A DNA stretch of 64,000 nt from Onthophagus taurus (lineage: Eukaryota; Arthropoda; Insecta; Coleoptera; Scarabaeidae): NCBI RefSeq assembly GCF_036711975.1, contig NC_091971.1:565501-629500 (forward strand). Direction: 5' to 3'. This document shows, piece by piece, positions 26,901 through 37,062 of this stretch; positions within the stretch are counted from its first letter, which is position 1, and every line of letters begins with the position of its first letter. A program made the translations under genes and the position numbers. The notes under the pieces were generated by a model. That model was not told where the DNA came from and did no database searches. It saw only the letters and a program-made list of their open reading frames with translations.

Positions 26901-29900
26901 GAATAATGTAACCGGGCATTATGGTACAAGTATTGGGTAGTTGTGCAAAGGAAAACTTTTGATTGGAAAAAGATGAGTCCTTATGACAACCTTGAGTTTT
27001 CGGCCGTATTAAGAGACGCATGGCTAAACCGGAATGTTTCTAGGTCTAGTGTTAGTTCTACTTTTCGTTTAATAAAAATATACCACAATCTAACGCTGAA
27101 TAACAATTGTCAATAGTCACTAGAACTAATATTTGATCTAAAAGTAGAAACATTCAGGTTTAGCCATCTTAAGAGATGCACAGCTAAACGGAATGTTTCT
27201 AGTTCTAGGTCAAGTGTTAATTTTAATGCTAGTATTAGTCTAGTTTTACTTCTTATTCATCACAGCGCTATAACAGACACTGCCTTTCCTGTATTAATCA
27301 GTTGTATTGAGGTTTTACTGTAATAACAGGTGGGGCAAAAGTAATGTCATAATGTGAATGTATCATAATTATTGCAAATGGAGTTAAATATCATTGTGTT
27401 TTGACATTTATGTTGTAGACAGATAGAGAATTAGTTGACAATAAGCAATGGAGCGATACACGCTCGAAGAACGCGGAAATATTGTTACTGCTTATTTGAC
27501 GAATTTTCAGTCTGTTGTTTTAACGCAGCGGGAATTTCGTCGTCATTTTCCTCGTCGTCCTACACCTTGTGCGCGAACAATTAAGCGTTTGGCTGAGCGT
27601 CTCGTGCAAACTGGGTCCACTAGAGTTGCTGCAAGAAGTGGCCGGCCCCGTAATGCTCGTTCGGTTGAGAATATCGCTGCGTTGGCCGAGGACGTCCGAG
27701 AGAGTCCACAAACATCGACGAGACAACGATGCATACAATTCGGTATTAGCAGACGTTCGTTGCGTCGAATTTTGGTGAAAGACCTGAAGTTGTTTCCGTA
27801 TAAAGTCCAAACCGTTCACCAATTGCTGCCTGCTGACCGTCAAGTGAGGTTAACTTACTCCCATGCTCTCTTAAACCTGGTGCAAGAAGACGATGATTTC
27901 GTATCCATAATCATAATGAGCGACGAAGCCCATTTCCACTTAAGCGGTTATGTGAACAAACAAAATATGCGTTTCTGGGGTACGGAGAATCCACATGAAA
28001 TGCATGAAGAGCCATTGCATCCCCTCAAAGTGACTGTTTGGTGCGGCATATGCAGTGAAAAAGTGATTGGCCCTTATTTTTTTGAGGACGGCGACGGCAC
28101 CACCGTAACCGTAACTGGTGAGCGTTACACAGACATGTTAAACAATTTTTTTTTGTCGCAAATCGCTGAATTGGGTCTCGAGCATTGTTGGTTCCAACAG
28201 GATGGAGCAACCGCTCACACTGCTCGGGCAACGATGGAGATTTTGAAACGCCAATTTCCAGGCCGTTTTGGCGATTTGAATTGGCCGGCCAGATCGCCAG
28301 ATCTGACGGCGCCAGACTTCTTTCTTTGGGGCTTTTTGAAATCTCGCGTTTACCGCAATAAACCACAAACCCTGCAACTCTTAAAAGCTAACATTAAAGA
28401 AGAAATCGCCAATTTGGACCCTGATATTTTGCGAGCAACAATTTTAAATGCCGTAAAACGAGCACAAATGTGTATTAACTCAGTAGGGGGTCATTTGACC
28501 GATATAATTTTTTCAAGTTAATGTAACAAATTTTACACTTTTAAATAAACGTTCCGTGAAAACAGAGCCCTATTTTTTTCATTTCTAACAAAATGGCAGC
28601 CAATTCACATTATGACATTATTTTTGCCCCACCTTGTATCAAATTATATTGACATATTTACATTTTATGTGGAAAGTAAATAAGTTTCTATGGAAATATA
28701 TTTTAGTATATTGCATATTAAGTGAAATTCACTGTAAATAGATTCATAATTAGAGATGGCAAGGACCAAATGTTTCTAGTTCTAGCGAATCAACCATAAT
28801 CAGTATCAAGATGGATTTTGGTGCCATCTCTATTTATAACCTTTGATTTCGACCATGTCCACCAAATTGCTTTTTCATAGATTTTTACAAGACAATAGAT
28901 TTTACCTCATCTTCTTTAATTAAATATTTTGGTATAAGACTAGACGTAGATATGGTATCGACATTCATTGGGGAAGGATTCGATTGCATCTCAAGATTGT
29001 GTGTCAGGGGAATACCTCCGACGGGTCGTAACGTATAGTTTCGATGGGGCGAGTTTGCCCTACTAGGTGGCGGCGATCCTGGTTGACTGACTAGCGGAGA
29101 TAATGATGGTGCTGGAAACGGTGGTACCTAAATATTGCAACATAAACGAATTAAAACATAAAATTTTAATGATATCAATATGGTTACCTCAGATGGAACA
29201 CAAATATTTCCGCCCAATGTTGGTCTTTGCCATATTAGATCCATAGGTGGATGTACTGTGTGTATTGGAAGACCTGGTGGGGGGTGTTGGGGACCTTCAC
29301 CTGATCCAATTACCATCGTTTGATTACTTGGTATTACATGTATTTCAGAATGTGACTAAAAAATGTATGAAAAAAATGATTTATATAACCTCAATTTATT
29401 TTAATTTTTTCTGTTAATAATATAATTACAACTCACAACTCCAAAGTGTTTAAACTTACTGATATAACAGGCGGTGGTTGTTGGTAAGGAAAGCCTGGTG
29501 GTATACAAAAATTACTAATTTTAGGAGTAGCTTCGTTTCTGTGTTCCTTTTGTTCTAAAAGTCGCTCAATTAGTCGTCCCAGAAAGTATTTTTGATCGAA
29601 AGTGAAAGCTGGATGATGCACTCCCATTGTTAATAATAATAAAAATTCGTTTTGTAAAGATTCATCCTTACAATTACCCTTCACTATAAAATCCTCAAAC
29701 ACTTCTGTCCTAAATAATGATTTAAATAGCCAATCCGCACCCACACAATTCCTTGACGATAATAAGGAAAGATGAAGCACAGCACGATTCCTTGTAACCT
29801 CATCTAAGAGGCCGGTTGATAAATTTAATAAATTGTCTTTAGCTAACTTATCGACATCGTTGGCGATTAGAGTGACCCCTCGTAATTCTTGGTAAGTGTG

Positions 29901-30041
29901 CTTACCAATTTCTTCTAAGCAACTGCCAATAAAACGTAATTCATATGGCATACAAATGTTTAACAAATCGTGCATTACGTCGATCCGTTTATAACAATCT
30001 AAGTTCTTAAACCATGACAAAATGTCCTCCTTACACACCAT
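23960..30041 (-). CDS. ZCCHC2/ZCCHC14-type zinc-knuckle protein
   Basis: Exons on the minus strand: 30041-29460, 29355-29188, 29127-28906, 24679-23960, giving 563 residues in phase. The N-terminal region (ILSWFKNLDCYKRIDVMHDL, then PYELRFIGSCLEEIGK) matches the conserved start of vertebrate ZCCHC14/ZCCHC2 and their insect relatives. The middle is proline- and glutamine-rich and probably disordered. Near the C-terminus a CCHC knuckle, CYNCGALGHNGTEC (from residue 524), follows the zinc-binding spacing C-x2-C-x4-H-x4-C, and then comes a KPYALEYTQ tail like that of ZCCHC14. The family is thought to act in post-transcriptional RNA regulation; the exact role in insects is unclear to me. The 4.2-kb last intron is filled by nested transposons. 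It is divergent from Ada2a/Rpb4. Confidence 0.78.
24993..25407. mobile_element. 415-bp foldback MITE with ~140-bp arms
   Basis: The ends are CAGCGTGTCCCGTATCTTCC and its inverse, flanked by TA (24991-24992 and 25408-25409). The arms stay nearly complementary for about 140 bp, up to the AACCGCACGGGAACTGTTTAA block. Non-coding. Confidence 0.8.
25470..26425 (+). mobile_element. 5'-truncated LINE with reverse-transcriptase remnant
   Basis: Translation pieces match the 3' half of an insect non-LTR reverse transcriptase often annotated as craniofacial development protein 2-like: QECRVDYRYTKLIYN, LKELCARVGLNIYEEKSKF, YVYLGYEVRVLRGNQTSELN, then ASHVVRMKNEQLLEWTPR, and near the end VQQWTQRT-like sequence. 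The frame is broken several times and an internal segment is missing. The 3' end is a GATGATAATAATCATAA simple tail, as in RTE-like LINEs. It is a decayed insertion within the hAT-like element. Confidence 0.75.
27326..28636 (+). mobile_element. Mariner-like transposon that looks complete
   Basis: 1311 bp with about 31-bp TIRs (ACAGGTGGGGCAAAA on the left; the complement of TTTTGCCCCACCTTG on the right; both continue into TAATGTCATAATGTGAAT-like sequence). TA lies on both sides (27324-27325 and 28637-28638). One uninterrupted transposase frame occupies 27448-28521, with AAATAAA (28542-28548) before the right TIR. The close TIR match and open frame point to recent arrival. It landed inside CTAG-repeat element copy B. 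Confidence 0.93.
27448..28521 (+). CDS. Mariner-like transposase, DD37D spacing
   Basis: 357 residues, about the usual size for a mariner/Tc enzyme. In order: a helix-turn-helix N-terminus (RRHFPRRPTPCARTI), the AT-hook-like GRPR motif at 66-69, a second helix-turn-helix, then the DDE/D nuclease: D159 in IIMSDEAHF, D252 in WFQQDGATAHT and D290 in SPDLTAPDFFLWG. Thirty-seven residues separate the last two aspartates, giving DD37D by this reading. If instead the D of SPDL were catalytic the spacing would be 32, but homology to Mos1 favours D290. All catalytic motifs are present with no stop or frameshift, so the enzyme is plausibly active. It is unrelated to host function. Confidence 0.93.
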   Translation: MERYTLEERGNIVTAYLTNFQSVVLTQREFRRHFPRRPTPCARTIKRLAERLVQTGSTRVAARSGRPRNARSVENIAALAEDVRESPQTSTRQRCIQFGISRRSLRRILVKDLKLFPYKVQTVHQLLPADRQVRLTYSHALLNLVQEDDDFVSIIIMSDEAHFHLSGYVNKQNMRFWGTENPHEMHEEPLHPLKVTVWCGICSEKVIGPYFFEDGDGTTVTVTGERYTDMLNNFFLSQIAELGLEHCWFQQDGATAHTARATMEILKRQFPGRFGDLNWPARSPDLTAPDFFLWGFLKSRVYRNKPQTLQLLKANIKEEIANLDPDILRATILNAVKRAQMCINSVGGHLTDIIFSS

Positions 30042-30946
30042 TTCCAGAAAACACCATTGATATTTTTCTTAAATAGATTTCTAAAAAAAATTAAAAAGTA
30101 ATATTATCTTAATTGTAATACGAGAAAACATAACCTATAAACTTCTACCCACATTAAGCGTATCGGAAACTATAACAATACGGTCCGATCTCAAGAGGTT
30201 TGTGTCCCTTGTTTTAAAATATACCATCAACAAGTAAAATTACGATGGTACGATAAAACACTGACAAGATAAAGAAATTTGACCATTGACAAAGTCAGGA
30301 AAAAGTAACTGCACTGGAGAATTGACAATCATCTGTCAAAACCATTATACGTACACGTAAAAAATATAGTTATATTTCTAATTGTATTTATGAAACACTT
30401 CAGGACACACTATTTTTTTTTCAACCCGTTGATATCTTATCGAAGAACGCACAGCCGCAATATTTTTAGAAACTTTTTTTTATCTCCCAAAAGTCGACGG
30501 TACTCGAGGATGGTAAAATATTACAGTTTTCTGTGACGCGAAATTATCATCTTTTAACCTACTTTTTTTAAACAATTTTGTAATAATATTCTAAAGCGGA
30601 TTTGTAAATTATGTTTATTTTTTAATGATTATTGTATTAAATAAATTAAATAAAGCCCTTAAATATCCCTAAAAATTTTCTTAAATGTTAATGACGTTAC
30701 CTTGAACAATATTATTTTATTATACAAATTTTAATTCAAATATTATCTAATTCAACATATTTGTATTAATATTTGTATTACAGGAATTGATATTTCCCGC
30801 CATTAAATTACTAATTATCAATCAATAGATGGTGCCATCATAAACGTCACAAACAAATCCATTTTATGCCTATTTTCTAACCTCAAAATATCTCTAAAAA
30901 CTTGTCAAGTAATTTAGTGCTTTATAATAATAAACAGGCTTAAACG
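30042..30946. promoter_or_regulatory. Shared upstream region of ZCCHC-type gene and Ada2a/Rpb4
   Basis: Divergent start codons are 905 bp apart. ACATAACCTATAA lies about 85 bp from the minus-strand start and TAACCTCAAAA (30878-30888) about 60 bp before the plus-strand start. The 12-bp palindrome GATGGTGCCATC is at 30828-30839. Promoter function is inferred from position only. Confidence 0.5.
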
Positions 30947-32421
30947 ATGGCTGCACCGAGTTCTAATACCGATTTAACCGAAGAGGATGCCGCTGATTTA
31001 CAATTTCCTAAAGGTAAATAAATTTAAAAATGTTAATATAAATACTGGAAATGGAAATGATTTCCAGACGATGGTTTAGTAACTACAAATAAAATAACGG
31101 CCGATTGTATAAACTGTTACCAAAGTTTAAATGACCGGTTCATTTTATGTGCGAAATGTGATTTGTGCATATGCTGTTCATGTTTTGCATCTGGCGTCGA
31201 GTTCGATAGCCATAAAAACGATCATCCCTATCGAGTAATGCGATACGATTTCCCGCTGTACGAACACTCTGATTGGACAGCCCAGGAGGAGTTGCTTTTA
31301 TTAGACGGTTTATTATCCTTGGGAAATTACAAGAATATTTCAAAAAAATTAACAAATCGTACTCCAGATGATATAAAAAGCCATTACGAATATTTTTATT
31401 TATTAAAAAAAGGTCATTCTTCTTTACCCGAAATTTCCTCGCATGAAAATTCAGAATTTATTAATCCCGCCGTTCCATTTCGTTTTCGTGTCGTGGATAT
31501 CGAAGAACCCCCAAGATACGCAGCCACTTCGGCTTCGTATCATTCTGTTGCCGGTTATAATGCAGCAAGATCTGATTTCGAATTAGATTATGATATGAAT
31601 GCGGAAGATTTGATAGCAAATTTAGATTTTGTCGATTCTGATGATCCAAATTATCAGATTTTAACCGATTTACAATGCGCCTTGATACAAATTTATAATT
31701 GGCGGTTACGCGAACGTCTCCGGAGACGCAAAATTATTCGCAACCACGGATTAATTCTATTAAGAAAAATTACCGCTTGGTTACACCGTTATGATTCAAC
31801 GATTACTCAACCCGTGTATAATCGTTTAACAAAGTTTATGCAATGCCATAATGGACAAGATTTTGAGTATCTTATGGAAGGATTACACCGAGCTGGGGAA
31901 CTCAAAATACATATAGCAAGGTAAAAATTTAATTTTATTAAAAAAATTTTTAATCGAACCGAATTTTTAGGTTATGTGATTTTCATAAACGCGGAATAAA
32001 ATCGTTAAAGGAAGCTCGACTTTACTTAAATTTGAAACAACAACGGGAAGAAAATATGCGCGATTTAAAGACGTTTTATGCGAATCCAATTTTTAATTTT
32101 AAATTTCGTGGTTTATCTTCCGACGGGCATCATCATCACGGAGTGTCGCAACCGGCGAAAAAACGGGGTACTTTTACCCCGCTTGATGTGATTGGTATGC
32201 CAGGTTTGGAGAAATTATTACCGAAAGAACGGGATTTGTGTAGAAACTGTCGATTGGCGCCGCTGAGCTATTTGGAGTTAAAAGCTACGTTGATTGGGGA
32301 AAATAATAAATTGGGGTATTTAAAATTGTTGACTGCAAGGAGATTGTTAAAAATTGATGTTAACAAAACGAGGAGATTGTATGATTTTTTAGTTGACGAA
32401 GGATATATTACAAAAGGATAA
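30947..32421 (+). CDS. Ada2a: Transcriptional adaptor Ada2a (TADA2A)
   Basis: Adaptor of Gcn5 histone acetyltransferase in the ATAC complex, acting in the nucleus. Exons 30947-31013, 31068-31920 and 31971-32421 encode 456 residues. Domains: ZZ zinc finger about residues 36-80 ([18 protein letters not shown]), SANT domain about 91-137 ([14 protein letters not shown]...YKNISKKL), a conserved middle ([14 protein letters not shown]), and a C-terminal SWIRM domain (about 370-456, [16 protein letters not shown]...[11 protein letters not shown]). The first 22 codons come from an exon also used by Rpb4. The last base of that exon is G, and joining to AC gives Asp23. The introns are about 50 bp. In Drosophila the same gene pair shares a first exon, which supports the model. 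Confidence 0.94.
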
Positions 32422-35400
32422 AAAAAGTATTGTAATATAACTTAAATAAGTTTTTACTGAACTTGAATATAAAGAATATATATGTATATTATGAAATTCA
32501 AACTATTTTTATTTATCCCACGTCTCTCAAGACGGCTAAATCCGAATGATTCTAGGTCTTGTGTTAGTTTTAGTGATAGTGCTAGTTCAAAACTAGAACT
32601 AACACTACTATCCATGCAAAAAGTCAAGGCCCCTCACTTTAGAGATCGATATCTTCGTAACCGCTCGATGGAAAAAATTGCGGTCAAGTTTATTGTAATC
32701 AGTGAACATTTCTGCGTATCACATGTTAATTTGGAAATTTTCGGGTCCGCGATTTTTCTTTTATCACGAGTTAAGCGAAAAAAGTACCCGATTTTTGAAA
32801 GTGCCAGCTACCTTGTCTATTTTGCGATTTTTTTTCTCCAAAACTATTTGACGAAAAAAATTCAAATTTGAATTGGTGGTAAACCGATGTGTTCTTAATG
32901 TGGGGCATATTTTATTTTTTCGATATTCCATATAGTTTCGCGGAAAATCGTAGATTAGTAGGATGCGGTTATTTCGAAAACCACCTGGCGGATTTCAACG
33001 CTGTTTTTACCAAAATATGTTAAATAATGTCGGTTGTCGGATTCCATTATGAGATTTTCAAAATGAGGACTCCCTAATATTTTAAGAGCGATTTAATGGA
33101 ATTACAAATTAAAGAGAAACAGAAATAAGCTATGCGGGGAGAGAAGGGTTCCGTCCAATCGGAACAGATGGTTTGTCCCAGACAGTACGTCGCGCTTTTA
33201 TCTTACCTACATAAAGAAATAAGGCGCGACGTCCTGTCTGGGACGCACCATCTGTTCCGATTGGACGGAAACCCCGTCACCCCGCAGAGCTTATGTCTGT
33301 TTCTCTTTAATTTATCATTCCATTAAATCGCTCTTAAAAAATTAGGGAACTCTAATTTTGAAAAACTGACAAGGGAATCCAATAACCGACATTATTTGAC
33401 ATATTTTGGTCAAATCAGCGAGGAAATCCACCCAGCCGTTTTCGACATAACAGCGTCTTACTAAACCGCGATTTTCCGCGAAAATGTATGAAATATCGAA
33501 AAAATAAAATATGCCACTCATTAAGAACACACCAGGCTACCACCTGTTCAAAATTAAAATTTTTTCGTACGATAGTTTTCGAGAAAAAAAATTGCAAAGT
33601 TAACAAAGTTGCCGGTACCGTAAAAAATCGTGTACTTTTTGCATTTAATTCGCGATAAAAGGAAAATCGTAGATCCGAAAATTTTCAAATTAACATATGT
33701 TACGTAGAAATGTTCAGTGATTACAACAAACTTTGTCGCAATTTTTTTTATCGAGCGGTTGCGAAGATATCGATCTATAAAGTGAGGGGCCTTGACTTTT
33801 TGCACGGATAGTAGACCTAATCCTAACTAGCGCTACCTAGCATTATCACTAGAACTAACTAGTTAGTAACTTTCTAGGTCTAGTTTTGCAGCACATATGC
33901 AGCACAGTGATATCTAATGCTAACTAGCGCTACCTAGCACTGTCACTAAAACTAACATTTGACTTAGAACTAGAAACATTCGAGTTTAGCCACACGTCTC
34001 TCAAGACGGCTAAACCAGAATGATTCTAGGTCTTGTTTTACTTCTAGTGATAATGCTAATGTAAAACTAGAACTAACACTAGACGTAGAACTAGAAATAT
34101 TCGGGTCTGAAGACGCACGGATAAACCCGAATCTTTTTAGTTCTAGGTCTTGTGTTAGTTCTAGTTTTAATTCAATAAGAATATGCAACACAGTGATACC
34201 TAATGCTAACTAGCGCTACCTAACATTGTCACTAGAACTAACATTTGACTTAGAACTAGAAGCATTCGAGTTTAGCCGCACGTCTCTCAAAACGGCCAAA
34301 CCCGAATGATTCTGTTATAGTTCTTGTCTTAGTGCTAGTGCAAAACTAGAACTAACAAATATAGAGGGTGATTTATTAGCTCACCATCAAACTTTGACAT
34401 ATTATAGCTAATCCAATTACCAAAAAAAAATGTTAATGAACATATGTCCTATTTCAATTATTTACGAAATTATAACACTTTAAAGTTTTAATTTTTACAT
34501 CATAATTAACTTCAATATTTTTTTTAAAACACATAAATATTACAAATATTGTTCAAAATAGACTCCTTCTGCTAGAATACATGCTTCACAACGACGAATT
34601 AAAGAGTTCTTCAGCCCATCTAAAATGTCTGGTTGATTTCTTATTTCAGTAGCAGCCATTTGTATTCTGTTTAATAACTGTTCTCGTGTGTTAATTTCCA
34701 CTTGATACACAATTTGTTTCATTTAACCCCATAAGTAGAAATCCAATGGATTAAGGTTGCGGGATCTAGGTGGCCAAGCAAATGGACCATTATTACCAAT
34801 CCTCTTGTTTGAAAAGTATTGGTTTAACCACTCTTCCGCGATGAGGTGGGGCACCATCGTGCTGGTACCACATATTTTGAATTACATTAAGAGGTATATC
34901 TTCAAGGAAATCAAACCATAGCTTTGTTCGTTGGGACTGCACTACTTGCACTAAGCAGGTTCGTTGGGGATAGTGCAGTTTAGTGCAGTTGCACTCATAC
35001 TGTTCGTTGGGCCATGTGCAGTGCAATTTAGTGCAGCCAGTGCAAGTTAGTGCAGATTTTGTTGCACCTGCTTTCGATTAAGTTCTATAAGTGCAGTGTA
35101 ACTAAAATGGCGGAATATTTGAAAGCGTGTTTTGTAATAATTAATATTAATACTAAATATTAAGAAATAAAACCTTATAATAATTAATATTTGTTGTATT
35201 AGAGAACACAGTATATTCAATCCCAGTAGAGGCAGTAGAAAACTACCCCTACTTTTTCGAAATAATTTAAAAATAATAATAATAATTGATGAATCGCTAC
35301 TACAAAAACATTCTGCAATGATTTCATTTTCCACGAGTATTTCGCTGACAATCTCCTGTTCGTCCATTTCAAATATTATACACTTTTTTTTATAAAAATC

Positions 35401-36944
35401 TGTTCGTTGCGACCACGGTTTATATACTTTTCTGACCTGCACCAACCTGCACTAAGTTGACATGACATTGCACTGACTTACACTTCGTTGCACTATGACG
35501 TCATACGAGTGCCATGTCGTGCAGAGTAGTGCAGTCCCAACGAACAAAGCTCATGATTCATCTGTCCAGAGAACATTTGAAATGAAGTCATTATTTTGGG
35601 CAAGTTGCTGCAATAACCATTCACAAAATCCTAATCGTTTCTGATTATCTCTTAGCTGTAGAGCTTGAACATTCTGTTTGCGATACGGATGAAGGACTTC
35701 GCGGTTCAATACAAGCCATGCAAAATTTTGACTTACATGTATGTTGATGAAAGGATTATCAATGACATACGCACTGTATGCGGTCGAATAGCTTTTGCTG
35801 GAGCAGGATTACCTGTTTCTCAAAGTCTTCTGAAAGAATTGCTAAAAACTGAATAATATGGCAAATGACGCTGTGGAAATCTTTCTTGATATTCTCGTAC
35901 TGATTGTCGAGCATTTCCATTGCAAAAACCATACACGAAAATTATATCAGCATACTCTTCAGTGCTATAAGCGTATATTTTGAGTTTCTTCATGTATGTA
36001 ATAATTAAATCTAACAGCAACACCTTGTTTTTGTTGAATGTTTGATTTTACCTTTGATTATATATAATATGGATTGAGCCAACGAGAGAGATAGCTTGCG
36101 CAAGGTGATCGAACCGAGATAGACATAGAAGCGTACTGCCATATAATGGGTGTACTGATAGAAGTGAGATAGATATAGAAGCGTACTGACATATAATATA
36201 TCTATCTTTGTTACACTTTCACATTATCGCTTTCCATCTGCGTCTATTCACCTTGAGCAACATTTTTGTTAGTAGTTATATTCAGTTAGCTCAATCCATA
36301 TTATATATAATCAAAGGATTTTACTGACTATGTATAAATTCGATGCAGAAAACTGTAATTTTTTTTTTTTGTAATTGGATTAGCTATCATATGTCAAAGT
36401 TTGATGGTGAGCTAATAAATCACCCTCCCGTATTATGAAATTCAAACTTTTTTTTATTTATTACAATTTAAACCCAAGATACCTAATTTATTAGATTTTA
36501 ATCTAAATAAAATAATTTTTCTGCAGAATTTGAAAACGCTGAAACTTTATTAATCTCCGAAGTCCACATGTTATTAGAGCACCGAAAGGCTCAAAACGAA
36601 TCCGCGGAGGATGAACAAGAATTCTCAGACGTTTTTATGAAAACCTTAACGTACACCGACCGATTTCGAAAGTTTAAAAATAAAGAAGTTATTTCTGCCG
36701 TTCGAAAGTAAGTTTTCTAACTTTAAACTTATAATATTTTAATGAATTTCCTTTATTATTTCGTTTTAGTTTATTGAGTCAAAAGAAATTACATAAATTC
36801 GAATTGGCGGCTATAGCAAATTTGTGCCCAGAAACGGCGGAAGAAGCAAAATCGCTTATCCCATCGCTTGAGGGACGCTTTGAGGACGAAGATCTTCAGG
36901 CCCTTTTGGAGGATATCCAAACAAAACGAAGCATACAGTATTAA
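30947..36944 (+). CDS. Rpb4: RNA polymerase II subunit Rpb4, sharing exon 1 with Ada2a
   Basis: Stalk subunit of RNA polymerase II that pairs with Rpb7. Exons 30947-31013 (shared), 36527-36707 and 36770-36944 give 140 residues, the usual insect size. Shared residues 1-22 include [11 protein letters not shown], which is itself the conserved Rpb4 N-terminus. After splicing, the protein continues [20 protein letters not shown] and ends [14 protein letters not shown]-like sequence and KRSIQY. The splice skips all Ada2a exons through a 5.5-kb intron crowded with transposons. Choice between the acceptors at 31068 and 36527 should set the ratio of the two proteins; no separate promoter is evident. 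The poly(A) signal follows at 36973. Confidence 0.93.
32516..34361. repeat. Cluster of CTAGTTCTAGGT repeats of the TIR-element family
   Basis: Both sides of a foldback insertion carry alternating blocks of CTCTCAAGACGGCTAAA and TTCTAGGTCTTGTGTTAG in both orientations, as in the core of CTAG-repeat elements A and B. The family's TIR ends were not found here, so this is an end-less or expanded relative. It lies in the Rpb4 intron. Confidence 0.65.
32608..33811. mobile_element. 1.2-kb foldback element, nearly full-length palindrome
   Basis: Arms of roughly 500-550 bp read inverted from CTATCCATGCAAAAAGTCAA on the left to TTGACTTTTTGCACGGATAG on the right, flanked by TA (32606-32607 and 33812-33813). 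The centre also folds: TCCGTCCAATCGGAACAGAT near 33151 pairs with its complement near 33270, and CAGACAGTACGTCGCG with CGCGACGTCCTGTCTG. Short open frames seen in the arms are by-products. It is inserted in the CTAG-repeat cluster. Confidence 0.8.
34920..35551. mobile_element. TIR element with AGCTTTGTTCGTTGGG ends
   Basis: The ends are inverted repeats of at least 26 bp (AGCTTTGTTCGTTGGGACTG), with many GTGCAGT-rich subterminal repeats on both sides. Because AGCT is its own complement, a 4-bp duplication cannot be told from the TIR. The interior frame (35445-35047, [15 protein letters not shown]...) is not recognised. It interrupts the decayed mariner copy next to its LWTDES motif. Confidence 0.7.
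36052..36316. mobile_element. 265-bp hAT-type MITE with 8-bp duplication
   Basis: TIR CTTTGATTATATATAATATG and its inverse are flanked by the perfect direct repeat GATTTTAC (36044-36051 and 36317-36324), the hAT target size. The interior carries two copies of a roughly 30-bp block containing ATAGAAGCGTACTG. Non-coding. Confidence 0.85.
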
Positions 36945-36972
36945 ATTTAGGTTAAGATTTTGGTTTGGATTT

Positions 36973-36978
36973 AATAAA
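36973..36978 (+). terminator. Poly(A) signal of Rpb4
   Basis: AATAAA 29 bp after the stop codon, and only about 85 bp before the stop codon of the convergent MYND gene. Confidence 0.6.
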
Positions 36979-37062
36979 CAAGTTAAGAAATTATTATTTA
37001 TTTCTAATTAACATAACCTCAAAATAAATTAGATGAATAAATATTTCAATTAAATTGGAAAA

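Larger units (their letters stand above)
24832..26922. mobile_element. TIR element with ATAATGCCCGGTT ends, inside copy B
   Basis: The ends are inverted: ATAATGCCCGGTTCACATT on the left, and the complement of AATGTAACCGGGCATTAT on the right, with further inverted similarity in CCAGTCCA-rich sequence. Without its own hAT-like insertion it is about 350 bp and non-coding, so it is MITE-like. The target duplication could not be decided because the border sequence is TA-rich on both sides. Confidence 0.65.
24734..28734 (-). mobile_element. CTAG-repeat TIR element, copy B (carries two younger insertions)
   Basis: Inverse orientation to copy A. It begins CCGGGAATTTCATATAAC after TA at 24732-24733 and ends AAGTGAAATTCACTG before TA at 28735-28736. 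Subtracting the insertion at 24832-26922 and the mariner at 27326-28636 leaves about 595 bp, matching copy A. Shared internal landmarks are the GCATAAAATGCAACTTAGCTTA block, CAAAGGAAAACTTT, the CTAGGTCTAGTGTTAG cluster (27010-27260) and the GAGGTTTTACTGTAAT block. The match shows clearly where both insertions landed. Confidence 0.75.
34364..36430 (-). mobile_element. Decayed Tc1/mariner-like element, with two insertions
   Basis: Inverted ends share AGGGTGATTTATTAGCTCAC and continue about 55 bp (34366 onward; complement ends near 36427); TA borders are at 34362-34363 and 36431-36432. On the minus strand, transposase pieces run [20 protein letters not shown] (N-terminus), VLWTDES (first catalytic D), [10 protein letters not shown] (second D) and a C-terminal piece near 34540-34722. 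Sequence between the first and second motifs is missing and the frame is broken, so it is inactive. It was later hit by the elements at 34920-35551 and 36052-36316. Confidence 0.8.

Noticed and set aside
32482-32871. 129-codon plus-strand frame and its mirror at 33805-33554
   Set aside because: Both are readings of the two complementary arms of the foldback element; the shared peptide reflects the palindrome, not a gene.
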